DNA from: Epiperipatus broadwayi
Lineage: Eukaryota > Onychophora > Udeonychophora > Euonychophora > Peripatidae
Assembly (NCBI GenBank): GCA_028023455.1
Contig: JAQFVV010000050.1
Span: forward strand, 620,001 to 684,000
DNA: 64,000 bases
Direction of reading: 5' to 3'
Under the pieces are notes generated by a model that made no database searches, was not told where the DNA came from, and was given only the letters and a program-made list of their open reading frames with translations. The translations under genes and the position numbers were made by a program. Position 1 is the first letter of the stretch; every line of letters begins with the position of its first letter. Below are positions 1-11,213 of the stretch, in pieces.

Positions 1-139
1 AAAAACTAATTTTAAAAAATGAAAATTTCTTTTAATTTTTCTGCATAAGTAAAAACAAAATGAAAGAATATTTTTAGAGTTCATTATAATATTATTTAAA
101 GCCTTGCTATGCATATGTGTGCGTGTATTGGGATAGCCA

Positions 140-620
140 TTTTTTTCTAAATATGCAATAAGCCTGTGTTTCAGTTATTACATTGTAGAGATGTCTGCCC
201 ATCCTTGCATATGCATTAAATGGATTATGTCCTGTACATGTGGGGTTCAGATTGACCTTAGATCAACATGGGTGTGACAAGAATATCGGCCTCAGGGTGG
301 CCATCGAGCATTCCATCATCAGATTTTCAATTGGATGGACGGTTGAAGAGTTGGAGTGTGTAGTAGATTGGAGCCTGTCCATTAAAGTATGAAGATTGTC
401 TATCTTAATATATATCTGAGCACTTATAGTATATATGTGTGGGAGATGATAATCTGGACCAACTGATGATTGCTGGTTTAGCATGAAATACGTATATTGG
501 TGATTATTTATCTTTTCAGAATATATGTGCTTGAGTGTATCAGTGTTATTAGATAGAGTGGAGAGTGATGGGTCATCTGAAAGTCTGTGCTCATATACCC
601 TATAATATGATACTAATATA
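140..620 (+). repeat. H2 hammerhead-bearing repeat, copy 1
   Basis: This is an interspersed repeat that recurs at 13,190-13,640 and as a dimer at 52,795-53,415. Shared landmarks in order are a CATGGGTGTGAC-like block, the TGAAGA(T/G)T block near 390, the ribozyme at 445-512, and a tail that in the other copies carries GTTCAAATCC, a pol III B-box-like motif. Here the B-box position is decayed (GCTCATATACC). No ORF is present, so this is a small noncoding element. Its general design (short unit, internal hammerhead, tRNA-like promoter motif) is known from the schistosome Sm-alpha SINE-like family; equating the two is inference, not homology. Confidence 0.65.
445..512 (+). ncRNA. Type I hammerhead ribozyme (H2 family)
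   Basis: The core CTGATGA lies at 463-469 and GAA at 485-487. Stem II is TGCT (471-474) with AGCA (480-483), loop GGTTT. Stem III is the loopless palindrome ATACGTAT (488-495), so it would form best between two RNA copies. Position 17 is A496, giving predicted cleavage after 496. Stem I inner helix is CCAA (459-462) with TTGG (497-500). The outer helix is GATAATC (448-454) with GATTATT (502-508), after an internal loop typical of fast natural hammerheads. The 13.5-kb copy changes A451 to G and T505 to C, which keeps the pair. The fold was read by eye; activity is untested. Confidence 0.72.
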
Positions 621-931
621 AATTATCTGGTGGGCATAGATATATTAGGTTCAGCACTAATTCAAATGTGCTACTTTTAATAATTAAAAAAATAGGATAC
701 GTCATCATGGTGAAATATTTGCTATGACAAAATTACTTGCATAAATATTTACTATTTTACCCAATTTATTATGTAGAAGTGAAAATTTCATTTACAGATG
801 CTCTATAAAATTATAAAAGTATAATAGCAAGGTCATAAGACCAATCTATATATTCCAATTGCTAGGTATGATACAATTGAGCCATTATTGTGAAATCACA
901 TCTTTGTTCAATTGAATATGTAAAATAGTAT

Positions 932-999
932 CAAACTTTCCATACAATAGTGCCATTACTGTGACTTGCACTGGGTCACACTACTGTATGGAAAGTTTG
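932..999. repeat. H1 terminal palindrome fragment
   Basis: A short inverted repeat with arms CAAACTTTCCATACA and its near reverse complement TGTATGGAAAGTTTG, around a core with TTGCACTGGGT. The same terminal palindrome ends the H1 dimer near 6,232-6,300 and begins the H1 copies at 16.8, 17.2 and 59.9 kb. Here only the tip is present and no ribozyme is attached. Confidence 0.55.
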
Positions 1000-1003
1000 C
1001 TAT

Positions 1004-1408
1004 TGTTTTAGGAGCTTGTGTAAGCATTGAAAATTGTAATCATATAATGTTTAGTGGCTTAATATGTAAAATACTGAATAATAAAAAACATTTTTAAAGA
1101 GTATTTTGTGGTTAACTTGAAAGTGGCTTTCTTGGAAGAGATGAATTTCATTTATATTACAAAGATATCTTAAAGATATTATAACAGAATACAATGTGAA
1201 TGTTTTTACTGGAAAGATATTGGTGAGAAAAGAATATTGCACAGAATTCTAATTGGACAAGATGTTGAAGTTTTTCAGAAAGAAAAAAAGTGCTACAGAA
1301 GTTAAAAGGCAGCATTGCTAAGTATTAAATAAATAGAATAATGGATCAGTATATTCTAGATGTGACATGTTTGTGGCTTGCTTATTGTTTTCTACATCAT
1401 TTCTAATA
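1004..1408. other. AT-rich DNA, no feature seen
   Basis: No coding region, RNA gene or repeat shared within the window was recognised here. Confidence 0.5.
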
Positions 1409-1639
1409 TATATATATAATTATTCAAAACAATACAATAATTAATACAGTAAAACAATATTTTAAAAAAAAACAACAAATATATACCAATTTAATAGAAG
1501 TACTTTCAACTATCTATGTAGTCGTTGTCAACTAGATTCAAATTGTATTAGAAAAAACCGTTACAAATGTAAACAAAAAGTAATACGTCATACATCAATT
1601 TCCCCACAATTCATTAATTTTTATAAAAATATAAAAATA

Positions 1640-2067
1640 TATGTCAAGTTGCATTTTATACTACTCCTAATTTAAATAGATTAATAAATAATTCAAAAAA
1701 TAGGTGTAGTATTTTAAATCAAAGTTGTGCAATATATAAATGGCTATGTGTTTGTGGAAAGGCATATATTGGGGAATCTCGATGTACATTGGAGAAAAGA
1801 TCAAAGGAGCATTTGTTGTTATATAAATGAGTGCAAAAATCAAGACAAGAAAATGTTAGAAATGATGATGTATCACCATCAGTATTTTTTGATCATAATG
1901 TAACATGTAATTATGGTTTTGATTTTAATAAAGTTAAGATTTTGTATATTGAAAGAAATAATAATAAATGCAAAATTAAAGAAGCTATGTTAATAAAAAG
2001 TGAAAAGCAACAGTTGATAAACAGACAGGCCGCCAATATAAAAATTAATGAATTGTGGGAAAATTGA
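1640..2067 (+). pseudogene. Penelope-like C-terminal GIY-YIG endonuclease fragment
   Basis: Read in one frame, this segment gives the linker that precedes GIY-YIG in Penelope proteins (YTTPNLNRLINNSKNR), then AIYKWLCVCGKAYIGES and RCTLEKRSKEH. These match the Penelope pattern with CxCG before YIGE, followed by LxxRxxEH. An in-frame TGA near 1,828 interrupts it. The rest (1,831-2,067) reads on with VFFDHN, KILYIERN, a KIKEAMLI block and RQAANIKINELWEN to the stop. This corresponds to the family end where an ID/E-rich stretch is followed by KxKEA. The domain nicks target DNA for priming. The RT part is absent, so it is not functional. Confidence 0.75.
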
Positions 2068-2126
2068 TGTATGACGTATTGCTTTTTGTTTACATTTGTA
2101 ACGGTTTTTTCTAATACAATTTGAAT

Positions 2127-2166
2127 CTAGTTGATAACGACTACATAGATAGTTGAAAGTACTTCT
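2127..2166 (+). ncRNA. Decayed hammerhead-like motif in the P1 right arm
   Basis: TTGATAAC (a decayed CTGATGA core) is followed by a stem GACTA/TAGTT with loop CATAGA, then GAAAGTA. The same order of core, GACTR/YAGTY stem and GAAA is seen in the P2 palindrome at 61.5-61.9 kb and in the opposite arm at 1,497-1,540. The core is altered at C3 and G8, so this copy is probably inactive. Confidence 0.42.
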
Positions 2167-2251
2167 ATTAAATTGGTATATATTTGTTTTTTTTTTAAAA
2201 TATTGTTTTACTGTATTAATTATTGTATTGTTTTGAATAATTATATATATT

Positions 2252-2287
2252 TTATTATAATTGGAATACAGACATTGATTAATAATT

Positions 2288-2318
<31 letters not shown>

Positions 2319-2624
2319 TTTTACCTTCTTCCCTCTTTCGTGTTGGAATGGCCATACTCATTTGTTTTCAATGAATTATAAAATATATCATACACAAATC
2401 ACCAAAAACACAAATTGCTTTCAAAAGGTTTGCAATTTTTTTAAAGTAAAAAGCCATACAAAATTTCCATTTCAAATTAAAAAGGCCTGTGTGAATTGGT
2501 ATCCAACAATTAAGATTCAATAAGTGCATGTTAGGTTTTCTGTCTGAAGGCAAGTGGAGGGTATTAATTTAATATTGTTTAATCCAAGCTATTCTATTGT
2601 TCACCATTTATAGCTTTGAAACTT
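2252..2624. other. Spacer with TA/GT microsatellite
   Basis: A short (TA)n(GT)n tract lies at about 2,289-2,318. Nothing else was recognised before the LINE that begins near 2,625. Confidence 0.5.
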
Positions 2625-4392
2625 TTTCTAGAAAAAAAAAATTTGTAAAATGGTGCAAAAAAGATTTGATAATGATATAAAAAAGTATAATTGTGAACTA
2701 GTAAGAAAGAATAAAAGTCTCAAAAGTGTAAAACAACATTTTGGTATTGATAATATAACTACAATAAGAAAAAAAGATGGAATAATTACTAAAAAGAGAA
2801 ATGTAATGGGTAGAAGAATTCTATCAAAAATTATATAGTAATACAGAACCATTACCTACTACAACTATTATATCTTCTGAATTACCCAGGAGTTTAAATG
2901 AAGAAGTGAGATATACAATTAAATTTATGAAGAAGAGAAAAGCTCCAGGCAATAATGAAATTATAATTGATATTTTAAAGATGCAGGTGGAGAAATAGAA
3001 AATTTTTGCCAAGTTATATATCAAATGCCTAAATGATAAAGATGTATCAGATAATTGGAAGAATGCAGTATTAATATTAACATTTAAAAAAGGTGATAAA
3101 GAAATGTTAAAAATTATACACCTATCAGTATTTTATTAGTTTATACAAAATTTTTACCAAGATAATTACAATTCATCCATAGAAAACTTTGGATTTTAAC
3201 CAACCAAAAGAACAAACTGGATTTAAAAGTCATTTTAGTATAATGGATCATATCCAAGTATTGAGAGAAGTTAGAGAAAGGACCAATGAATGTGAGTTGC
3301 CATTATGCTTTGGATTTGTAGATTATGAAAAGGCATTTGATTCTATAAGTATTTCTTCAGTGATTAAACATTGGATAATCAAGATAAAAAACCAGGATAT
3401 GGCCATATTCTGAAGAATATTTATAAAAATATAACAGCAACAATTATATTACATAATGATATTAAGAAGGTTAACATCGAGAGGGGTGTACAACAGGGTG
3501 ATTCCATATCTCCAAAACTTTTTACAGCAGTGCTGCAAGAAGTATTTTATGGATTAAAATGGGAAACTAAAGAAGTAAAAGTAAATGGAGATTATTATTG
3601 TCATTTAGATTTTGCAGATAATATAGTTGTTTTTGCAAATAATACTTTAGAGCTTCAGGAAATGTTGCAAGAGTTGTCAGATGAAAGTAAAAAGATAGGA
3701 TTAAAGGTTAATGTTAAAAAGACTAAAGTAATATTCAATGGATTTTTTTCAAAAGATGAAGTATAAAGTTTGAAAATGGTGACTTAGAAGTAGTTAACAA
3801 CTACAAATATCTTGGTTAGATTATTATTATTATAGATGGAAACATAATGGATGCAATTAATCATAGAATTAAACTTTGTTGGACTGCTTTTGGTAGAAGT
3901 AACTTGATACTAAAAGGAAATATGCCTATGTGTTTGAAAAGGAAGGTTTTTAATAAATGTGTTTTACCAATTCTTACTTATGGATCTGAGACTTTGACAC
4001 TTAATAGAAGAGCAATGCAAAGACTTCAGACCACTCAAAGAAGTATGAAAAATGCATGTCAGGAATAATAATAAGAGATCAAAAATGAAATACATGGGTA
4101 AGAGAACAAACAGATGTTACTGTCATTATTGAAAGGATTGAAAGATTGAAGTGGAGTTGTTGGGCTGGATATTTTTCTAGAGGAGATGACAATAGATGGA
4201 CAATTGAAATAGTAAACTGGATGCCAAGAGACTGTAAAAAAATCCAGAAAGAGAACATATGTGATATCAATGGATGACATGAGAAAGTGTGTAGGAGTGA
4301 TGTGGAGAAGAGATTCTAAAGATGAGAGAAGGTAGATTAAACTTGGAGAGACTTTAATCCTTCATTGGACTGATAATGGTTGATGATGATAC
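2625..4392 (+). mobile_element. RTE-like non-LTR retrotransposon, 5'-truncated, broken
   Basis: The copy lacks the endonuclease and begins in the linker upstream of RT. Its start aligns with about 55,400 of the second copy. RT landmarks in order: QPKEQTGFKSHFS (3,200s), LCFGFVDYEKAFDSI (motif A), ERGVQQGDSISPKLF (motif B), HLDFADNIVVFANN (motif C, FADN instead of FADD), then YKYL and the C-terminal KRKVFNKCVLPILTYGSET. Frameshifts and stops split it into several short ORFs. It ends with a TGGTTGATGATGAT tail, the short simple-repeat tail usual in RTE elements. Motif C has lost its second aspartate, so this RT is dead regardless of the frame breaks. Confidence 0.85.
3189..4068 (+). pseudogene. 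RTE-like reverse transcriptase remnant
   Basis: Three overlapping open segments (3,189-3,413; 3,371-3,766; 3,847-4,068) carry RT motif A YEKAFDS, motif B GDSISPKLF and motif C FADN. The C-terminal region follows (GRSNLILKGNMPMCLKRK, LPILTYGSETLTLNRRAMQR). A frameshift lies near 3,380 and a stop near 3,766. Insect and mollusc genomes carry many proteins of this type, often labelled endonuclease-reverse transcriptase. This copy cannot make one. Confidence 0.82.
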
Positions 4393-5745
4393 TTTTTTAC
4401 ATTTAGAATATTGTAACTCATACATCTGTATCACAAACCAAATTATATACACTGCATTTTATAACTAATAATGGACAATATTAAAAAAAAAGAATTATGG
4501 CTGAAAAAGGTTTTTTTTTTTTTGTATTATATAATAGTGTTTGTTGATTTCATATAATCTTTTGTGGTTCATTTACATAAACATGCAGGTGAATAAATAA
4601 ACAATCAAATGGTTACTATTGTAATGTTATATACTTTTCTATTTTATTTATTCTTCTTAGTATAGCAGTATGAAATATTTAATTTTTTAACTTATATATA
4701 TATACTTTCATACTGAGATTTCTTGTATTATATATATTATAACTAGTAGGAGAAACTGAAGGCTAAAATAAAAAAACAAAAAATAAAACCTCTATTATTG
4801 TTGTTGTTATTTAAAAGATTTATTTAAAATATAGTTAATAAAGGGTTATAATGGGTATTGGTTATGGATAACTAACCTGTTCAATATGATATGTGTATGC
4901 TTACAATCATAAATAAATAAATAGTTATATTAAAATTACACGCATCGATATTTCAATAATTTATCATATAAATTTATAAAAATGTTATTCTTTGCAATTT
5001 TATTTATGTAAATGAGTTGTATTTAAAAGAATTCTACACAGAATGTGGGGGGATTAATAAAACTTTTCTGAAATGATTGCACGATTGATAAAAGAGTATG
5101 ATTTTTGAATAAAAATAGAGAAAGCAGACAATGAACTTAAGGATATGTATTTTCAAATCTCCTATTTAAAAAACTGAATTGTGTGATAATAATAGGATAC
5201 TAATACATTTTAAATACATCAGAAATCAAAGATATGGATTTCTGACAATATGTTTATGTGAGAGGTTTGTCCTTCATTGGATGCTCTATTTTCCAAGAAC
5301 TGGAATGGAAAACACAGCATGGAAAACATAGTATAGAATAAGCGAATTGTATAATACAAATCTTTTTTCATAATTAATAGATATTTCACAATTTATAATT
5401 TTGTCAGTCAACTAGGAAGCAAAAAGGATATAACTTTTTTTATTTAAAAACAAAGTTTGATATTGAAAGCTAATGGGTAATAATAATATTTTCTCTCAAT
5501 TATCATATTGCAAGCTTCGATACGAATTATTCAGGGGACCTGAAAAAACAAGCAAGAACAATTCACAGTTGTTATTCAATATTTCATCAGTCAGGTTAAA
5601 TGAATAATAAATGGTAATATTTTACTTTATAAAAAAAATACATAATTTCCCAAAACACTCTATATCAAATTATAGTATTCATAATACTTTTAATTAACAA
5701 ATGTTAATTTTAAAAAAAGTACATTAATTAATCACTGATCATCAT
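4393..5745. other. AT-rich DNA, no feature seen
   Basis: About 1.35 kb of AT-rich sequence without a recognisable exon, RNA gene or repeat shared within the window. Confidence 0.45.
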
Positions 5746-6312
5746 TTCATATGCTTACACATGCTGTTAATAAGAGATCAGACTCTCCACATTATAGTAT
5801 CATTAAGTGCAAGCCTTCATAATCAATGGATGCAGGAAGGTTTGTGCATAAAATCCCTATCTAGTACTACTCATTCCACATCCCCAGACTATTTTCTAGC
5901 TTGTGGCATTCATCAGTGAGGAACCTTGGATTTGAGAGAACTGTATCTAAATCTTAGGATCTAATGCAACCTTCCAGCAGCCACTATTTATCTATTTGGT
6001 TAACTATGAAGCTAGAAGCCCAAGATGAAAACACCATAATGTTTCCAACACAAGTTCACTCACTTGTATATTCCTATAGAGCTGAACTCAGTTCAGCATT
6101 TATACATCTCAGTTCCTTTAGTTTTTCAAAAACCATGGTCACCATGATGGGCAGGATAGGTAGGTATAAAATGATCAAAACATCATATAATCACCATTTT
6201 ATATGCTTACACATGCTGTTAATAAGAGTACCAAACTCTCCATACAATAGTGCTACCAAATGCAAGCCTTGGGTATGCACTTGGTAGCATTATTGTATGT
6301 AGAGTTTGATAC
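5746..6312 (-). repeat. H1 hammerhead-bearing repeat, tandem dimer (second unit partial)
   Basis: The block ATATGCTTACACATGCTGTT recurs at about 5,748 and 6,200. This gives a direct tandem period near 450 bp, with one full unit and the start of another. The block ends in a palindrome (arms CAAACTCTCCATACAATAG and its reverse complement, 6,232-6,305). Related units lie at 16.8-17.46 kb and 59.9-60.24 kb. The unit reads on the minus strand because the ribozyme is on that strand. No ORF is seen. Tandem or inverted units with an embedded hammerhead resemble animal retrozymes and Penelope terminal repeats. Confidence 0.62.
5876..5931 (-). ncRNA. Hammerhead ribozyme, H1 family, slightly decayed
   Basis: The minus strand has ATCCAAGG, then TTCCTCA, the core CTGATGA, a CACAA-loop stem II, GAAAA, TAGTC and TGGGGAT. 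Stem I TCCTCA/TGGGGA and the GTC cleavage triplet are intact. Stem II has lost one pair compared with the 60.0-kb copy, and the conserved GAAAC is GAAAA, which weakens stem III. It is probably a poor or inactive ribozyme. Confidence 0.6.
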
Positions 6313-6324
6313 TTTTTAATGATT

Positions 6325-6490
6325 GATCCATGTTTGTATACTATATGAATAATCACATAGTGATAACAGTTGCAATGACAAGAACGTATGGAGTGGACAT
6401 TAGAAATTTGCCCTGCTCGGTTCCTTTAAGGCCTCCAAGAGGAATCAAAGGGTCTCCTTTCAATTAATAGCAAACTCCTTTCTGCAGCTT
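6325..6490 (-). repeat. R-B interspersed repeat, copy 1
   Basis: The minus-strand reading begins CTGCAGAAAGGAGTTTG, passes GGAGACCCTTTGATTCC and GGAGGCCTTAAAGGAA, and ends near TATAGTATACAAACATGGAT. It matches 53,856-54,010 on the plus strand closely. No coding potential or tRNA-like boxes were found; the class is unknown. Confidence 0.6.
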
Positions 6491-6519
6491 CTCTTATATA
6501 TATATAGTAACCAGTTGGG

Positions 6520-9500
6520 TTACATGTTACACCCATAATAATATAGTGTGTGTGCGTATATATATAAAGTAAAGAAAAAGTAGAAATAAACACAGACAAA
6601 AATTATAGTAGATATTTTTTACATTTACTGAAATAGAAATAAATAAATAATAACTCTGATTTAAATTATTGTTTTATAAATTAAACTTTTAAAAGGTCTG
6701 AATAAATATAAATATTGTAGTATTATTATTCTGATTGTGAAATGTAAAAACACAATATTGTTTTCAAATTTTTTTAATTAATTAAAACATGTATATTTTT
6801 TCAAAGGGATTAAAGAGCTAAAAATAGAAACTGTTTTCTTCAAGGTGTTGTTATCACCTTAGATGATTCTATAATAGGGCTGATAACAAAATTAGCTCCA
6901 GTCTGGTTAATGATTTTTGAAGAGAGCAGTCTGGTTAATAGTTTTTTGTAAGGTCAGCTGAAAAGTTTTTGCAATAATTTGTTGCAACTTGATGAAGTGC
7001 AGCAGTTTGTTTTAGCTGACCATAGAGTTGGCAGAATAGCTACTGTGAACTGATATAGCTGAAGGCAGAACATTAGATTGAGGAGCTGCTAATATTTCCT
7101 TCACAGGAGTTTGAATTCATGTGGAGAAAATGACCCACTTCTTTGTGCTGAAATTCATAGCCTTAATTGTGGAGAAGACAGTGCTTGTCTGAAATCTATT
7201 AAACCAAGACAGCTGCTTGCCTGGAACAGTTCTACATAGATGGGAGACCAACTACAGACCAACATTATACATAGATTATACTTTTACCTGATGATGACAA
7301 TCACTAAAACCAAACTCACCAAGAAAAATCTTCCAGCTTGCTGAAGAATTAATTACATGTATGCTGCATCAGATATATGCAGAAAAACACAGATAAACAT
7401 ATATATAGCTGGTGAGTTATTTTAAAATAAGTCATATAAAAATAGACATATATAGAACAATATTATTTTTAAGTCAGTTAAAAATCTATATATTTTAAAA
7501 GAATATAAAGTAATTTTGCTTGAATTATAATTAAGAATCAAGAATAATTCATTGACCACCTGGTTTTAAAGGCAAAAGAGATGTTTTTGAACAATAATCC
7601 TCTTGGACATTATTTTGAAAAATTTATATTAAAAAAAAAGAAGTAAAGAATCGATGATTCAATTTAATTTAAAAATGTTGATAATTAATCAACAAATACC
7701 TGTCAAAAATTGACTATACTTTTTTTTTAAGAAAAAAAAAGAGAACTTATAAATTGAAAGTAATTTTAAATTATATCTATATTTTGTTTATACACACATA
7801 TATGTGTGAAATTTATGTGTTTTCCAAATAAATTAATTATAAAAAAATGTAATACCATTGTAACAAGTTGAAATAGATAAAAATCCATGTGCGTATATAC
7901 ACGCACACTTATATATGTAAAATTTTAATATTAAATGTCAATTCATTTATTGAATATTAATTGTATATTATAAATCGTGCGTCTGTGCGCATATATATGT
8001 AAACCATAGTAATAACTTGAATTGTAACGTGAAATTTTGTAAATTAATGTAACAATTTAAATTTTGAATAGTAATTATGTAAATCACAAATGTAATAATT
8101 ATTTTATGTTTAATTGAAATGTCTTCATCTGTCTGTGTACGGATATATGTATGTGTTTATAGATACCCATTAAGAAATAACGCAGTTAATGTAATAATTT
8201 GAACTTTGTAGTAATCTTGTAAATTACAGAGTGATGACTTTATTATTGTGTATCATTAAAAATCAAAACCCTTAACCTATAAGACCTTAAATATCATTTT
8301 TTATTGTTATTAATAAACTTATTTAACTCTTATAATGCATGACTCATCTAAAAATGAGAAGATTTGACATCACTCTAAATCGGCTACTTTTTATCCCACG
8401 TATACATATGATACGTCATTAGAAAGAAAATCAAAAGTTCTGTAAGATGGTGCCCTCTTCAGAGTTATTTTACAAGTAAAAAATCAATAAAAATGACCAT
8501 ATATGTCAAACAAAACCAAAGCACCACCTCCTCACCAACTTTTCTTGAATCTTATTGGCTGTCCCACTTCTGTCAGAAAGGGTAATGGCTGCCAAAAAGT
8601 AAAAAGTTACGTTCATTTTGATTTTTATTACGAAAATGATAAACGAATGTTTACAACATTTTAAACAATATTTGAATTGAATTACAAATTATTATTGATA
8701 AAATAATACTAAAAATCAAATTATTTTAGAAAAATAGTTAAGATATTACCAAGAATTATTTATTTATTGCTACATATTGATCGTAACGTAAAGTGAAAAA
8801 AAAAAGATTGCATCAGCAATCTTTTTTAGTTGGTTGAATAGCGGTTACTTTTATTTCACCGCAATTGAATATTTTTTAAATTATAAATCAAATTTTATTT
8901 TTGAAAAGATTTTTGTTTGCTTTAAGAATCTGAAAATTCAGTAATATACTTTTTACAAACGAAACTAACGTATTTATATTATTAAAAGTGATCTATTTTA
9001 ACAATAGATTTTGTTAAAGTTGTGAGTTGGCCAATTACAAGTTTTGATTTTTAACTCATTCGGCCAATTATATAATCATCGTTCAAAAGGTTAATTGTTA
9101 AAAAATGTTTCCATCACCTCTTGGTCACATACAGTAATAGAGCTTGTGTTCTCTGAAATAGATTTGAGCTCGGGATGAATATAAAAATGGGGATGTGTAT
9201 TTAGTGCTTTTGGGGCATCCAGAGATGATCAATCATCATCCTGGTTGGCACAAAAGAGGATACTCTTTAAAGCCCATGCACTATATTTTATTTTAGTTCA
9301 GTCTTGTTAAAAATTTAAGTTTATAGTTGGCCAGTGCATTAATGGTACTGAGTGGCCTGTGCATTGATGATGATCAGCATGTTTTAATATCCCAGCATTA
9401 TTGTTTAGATTTTTCTAGTTAAGTATTCTAATGGATGGGCACTAAGCTGGTGCATACAAGTTATGTTTAAATAATTGCCCAAGGTGGCAAAGGCTCGATA

Positions 9501-9935
9501 GTTAGCCTGGTCTACAGAAGACCCATTTCCAATCCAGTCACAAGGTTGACTGTTGATTTATATTTTTTATTGTTCAAATCCAGCCACAAGATGGACTGTT
9601 GATTTACTGTATTGATGTATTATATTGTGGATCATTCATGATGAGTGATTATTTATTTTGAGTATTAGTATTACTTATAATTACTTTTTGATAATCCTGG
9701 TTGATATATGATTGATGTATAGTTATTTTAATTGCTGGCTGATCTCTCAATGTTCACAGAGATTTTGATCTCATGCTACTCTTAAATATATCTTACTTAA
9801 ATATATCTTACTTAAATATACTTTTATAAATTCTTGATATTTCATTTTGTAATTGACTGGGAGTGATGATGATTTTCCCATCACCCAGTTCAAACTTGTT
9901 TTCCATCCACTTCTCATCCACCCCATCCCATTACA
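6520..9935 (+). repeat. R-A long interspersed repeat, copy 1 (longest)
   Basis: This 3.4-kb noncoding repeat is shared with 25.4-27.4, 28.3-29.7, 38.4-48.1 (split) and 48.1-50.0 kb. Landmarks in order are TGTTACACCCATAAT, AAGTAGAAATAAACACAG, a CTGATGATGACAATC block, TTTTCCAAATAAA, AGCTTGTGTTCTCTG, GATCAGCATGTTTTAAT, AATCCAGTCACAAG, TGATCTCATGCT and CCCATCCCATTACA. The ends read TGTAAC-like and TTACA-like, which is LTR-like, but no internal retroelement, primer-binding site or paired LTR was found. Bases 8,335-9,085 are absent from the other copies. The class is unresolved: a very long solo LTR or a nonautonomous repeat. Confidence 0.6.
8335..9085. repeat. Segment unique to R-A copy 1, with a strong hairpin
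   Basis: Other R-A copies pass directly from the TTAATAAACTTAT block to the GTTTCCATCACCTC-like block, but here ~750 bp intervene. At 8,800-8,827 there is a perfect 12-bp stem with loop ATCA (AAAAAAGATTGC and its complement). The segment may be an inserted element; clear terminal repeats or a target duplication were not found. Confidence 0.4.
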
Positions 9936-10680
9936 ATATATATATATATTGATTTAAATTTAATATAGCTATATATACAAATACATATATATATATTTAT
10001 TATCATTTATAATATTTTAAATATATAAAATTAAACTTTTCTCAATTTTTAAAAAAAAAAGTAATATGTATGTGCAAATATATATATAAAAATCACAAAT
10101 ATTTATGTATCCACACAACTGTTAATATTGACATATATACACATAACAAAAGTTTTGCAGAAAAATAAAAACCATAGTCCAAACAGTTTGATAAAACTAT
10201 TAAATTAGTTAAAAAATTAAAAAGTTAATTTTATGTTTAATATAAGTATTTTTATTTTATTTTCAAAATCAACATAATGGAAAGTTTTTAAAAATTTTTG
10301 TTTCAAACTATACCATATGTTGATATAATTAAATCATTCATTGCGTTCAACATATGTTATTTCAATTTATCTTCTATAATATCATTTGCAATTTAACAAT
10401 AATTACAAAAAATCTTAATAAATTTTAAATTTTAAATACCTTTTCAATATTTGTGTATACAAAAAGTATTCAAAATACTCAATAATTATATATATATTAT
10501 AAATCACGTTTTCAGAACCAAAGAGAATTTATAGACTATAGAAATATTTAAGAGTGCAAATTGCATTAACAAACTTAATGAAACAATGAAACTGCCAACT
10601 ATTTGAAAAAGTTTCTTTACATAAATGATTATAATAGTAATAGTAACAAGTCAGAAGTCACATGACTTATATATAGCTTG
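9936..10680. other. AT-rich DNA, no feature seen
   Basis: It holds TA-rich tracts at 9,938-9,995. No exon, RNA or shared repeat was recognised. Confidence 0.45.
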
Positions 10681-10779
10681 CACTTAGACCCATAGGTCGA
10701 AACCGGTCTGGGGATGGGGACCACGATTTGAATGCCTTCTCTTGTAGTAGCATTTATCATAAATAAAAAAAAAAAAAAA
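10681..10779 (+). repeat. Ribozyme-tailed fragment with poly(A)
   Basis: The 3' half of a hammerhead is visible: stem II GACC/GGTC with loop CATA, GAAAC, stem III AC-CG-GT, cleavage triplet GTC, then TGGGGAT. The 5' core CTGATGA is replaced by CACTTA. The segment continues to AATAAA and 15 A residues at 10,765-10,779, so it looks like a short retrotransposed RNA that is 5'-truncated inside the ribozyme. AGCTTG flanks both sides and could be a short target duplication. Confidence 0.45.
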
Positions 10780-11089
10780 GCTTGTTTAGAGCTATTAGCA
10801 CGCTCTTAACTTTATAAATGATTATAAAAAATTCTGCCAAATTTAAGTCGAGCTATTCAACAACTACGTATTATAAAATGTCTTTGATGCAATGTACAAT
10901 TAAGGTTTTTTTTTATTATCCAGTTGAGGGCAAGCGTTATCTTGTCGAAACATCAGTGTATTTACTTTTATTAACCATGGTTGCTCTCAAAAACATAATT
11001 TATACAATATCTTTTACCCATGAGAATTTCATTTCACTATATATATATATAATATAAATAAAATGTCCGTTAATTAAGACAAAATTGTA

Positions 11090-11190
11090 ATTATGATAAA
11101 AATAATAATTTTAACGGTAACAAACTTCTGCAGATTTAAGGATTGTTTATAATAGTTTGTTATCATTAAAATTATTACTTTTATTATAAT
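11090..11190. repeat. Inverted repeat with 37-bp arms
   Basis: Arms 11,090-11,126 and 11,154-11,190 are complementary with few mismatches (for example AATAATTTTAACGGTAACAA against TTGTTATCATTAAAATTATT). The loop is 27 bases and there is no coding content. It could be a small foldback element. Confidence 0.5.
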
Positions 11191-11213
11191 ATATATATAG
11201 TCATATAATACTA

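Larger units (their letters stand above)
1409..2251 (+). mobile_element. Penelope-like element remnant with inverted terminal arms (P1)
   Basis: Long inverted arms (about 1,409-1,627 and 2,035-2,251, near-identical over ~215 bp) enclose a coding remnant with a GIY-YIG endonuclease. Penelope-like retroelements have an RT joined to a C-terminal GIY-YIG domain and terminal repeats that can be direct or inverted, which fits this arrangement. The RT is missing, so the copy is 5'-truncated. Both arms hold a hammerhead-like motif, as known for Penelope terminal repeats. High similarity between the arms suggests fairly recent insertion, or continuing pairing or gene conversion. Confidence 0.75.

Noticed and set aside
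5964-6287. 107-codon plus-strand frame
   Set aside because: It lies entirely within the H1 dimer, antisense to the ribozyme; no domain or splice signals.
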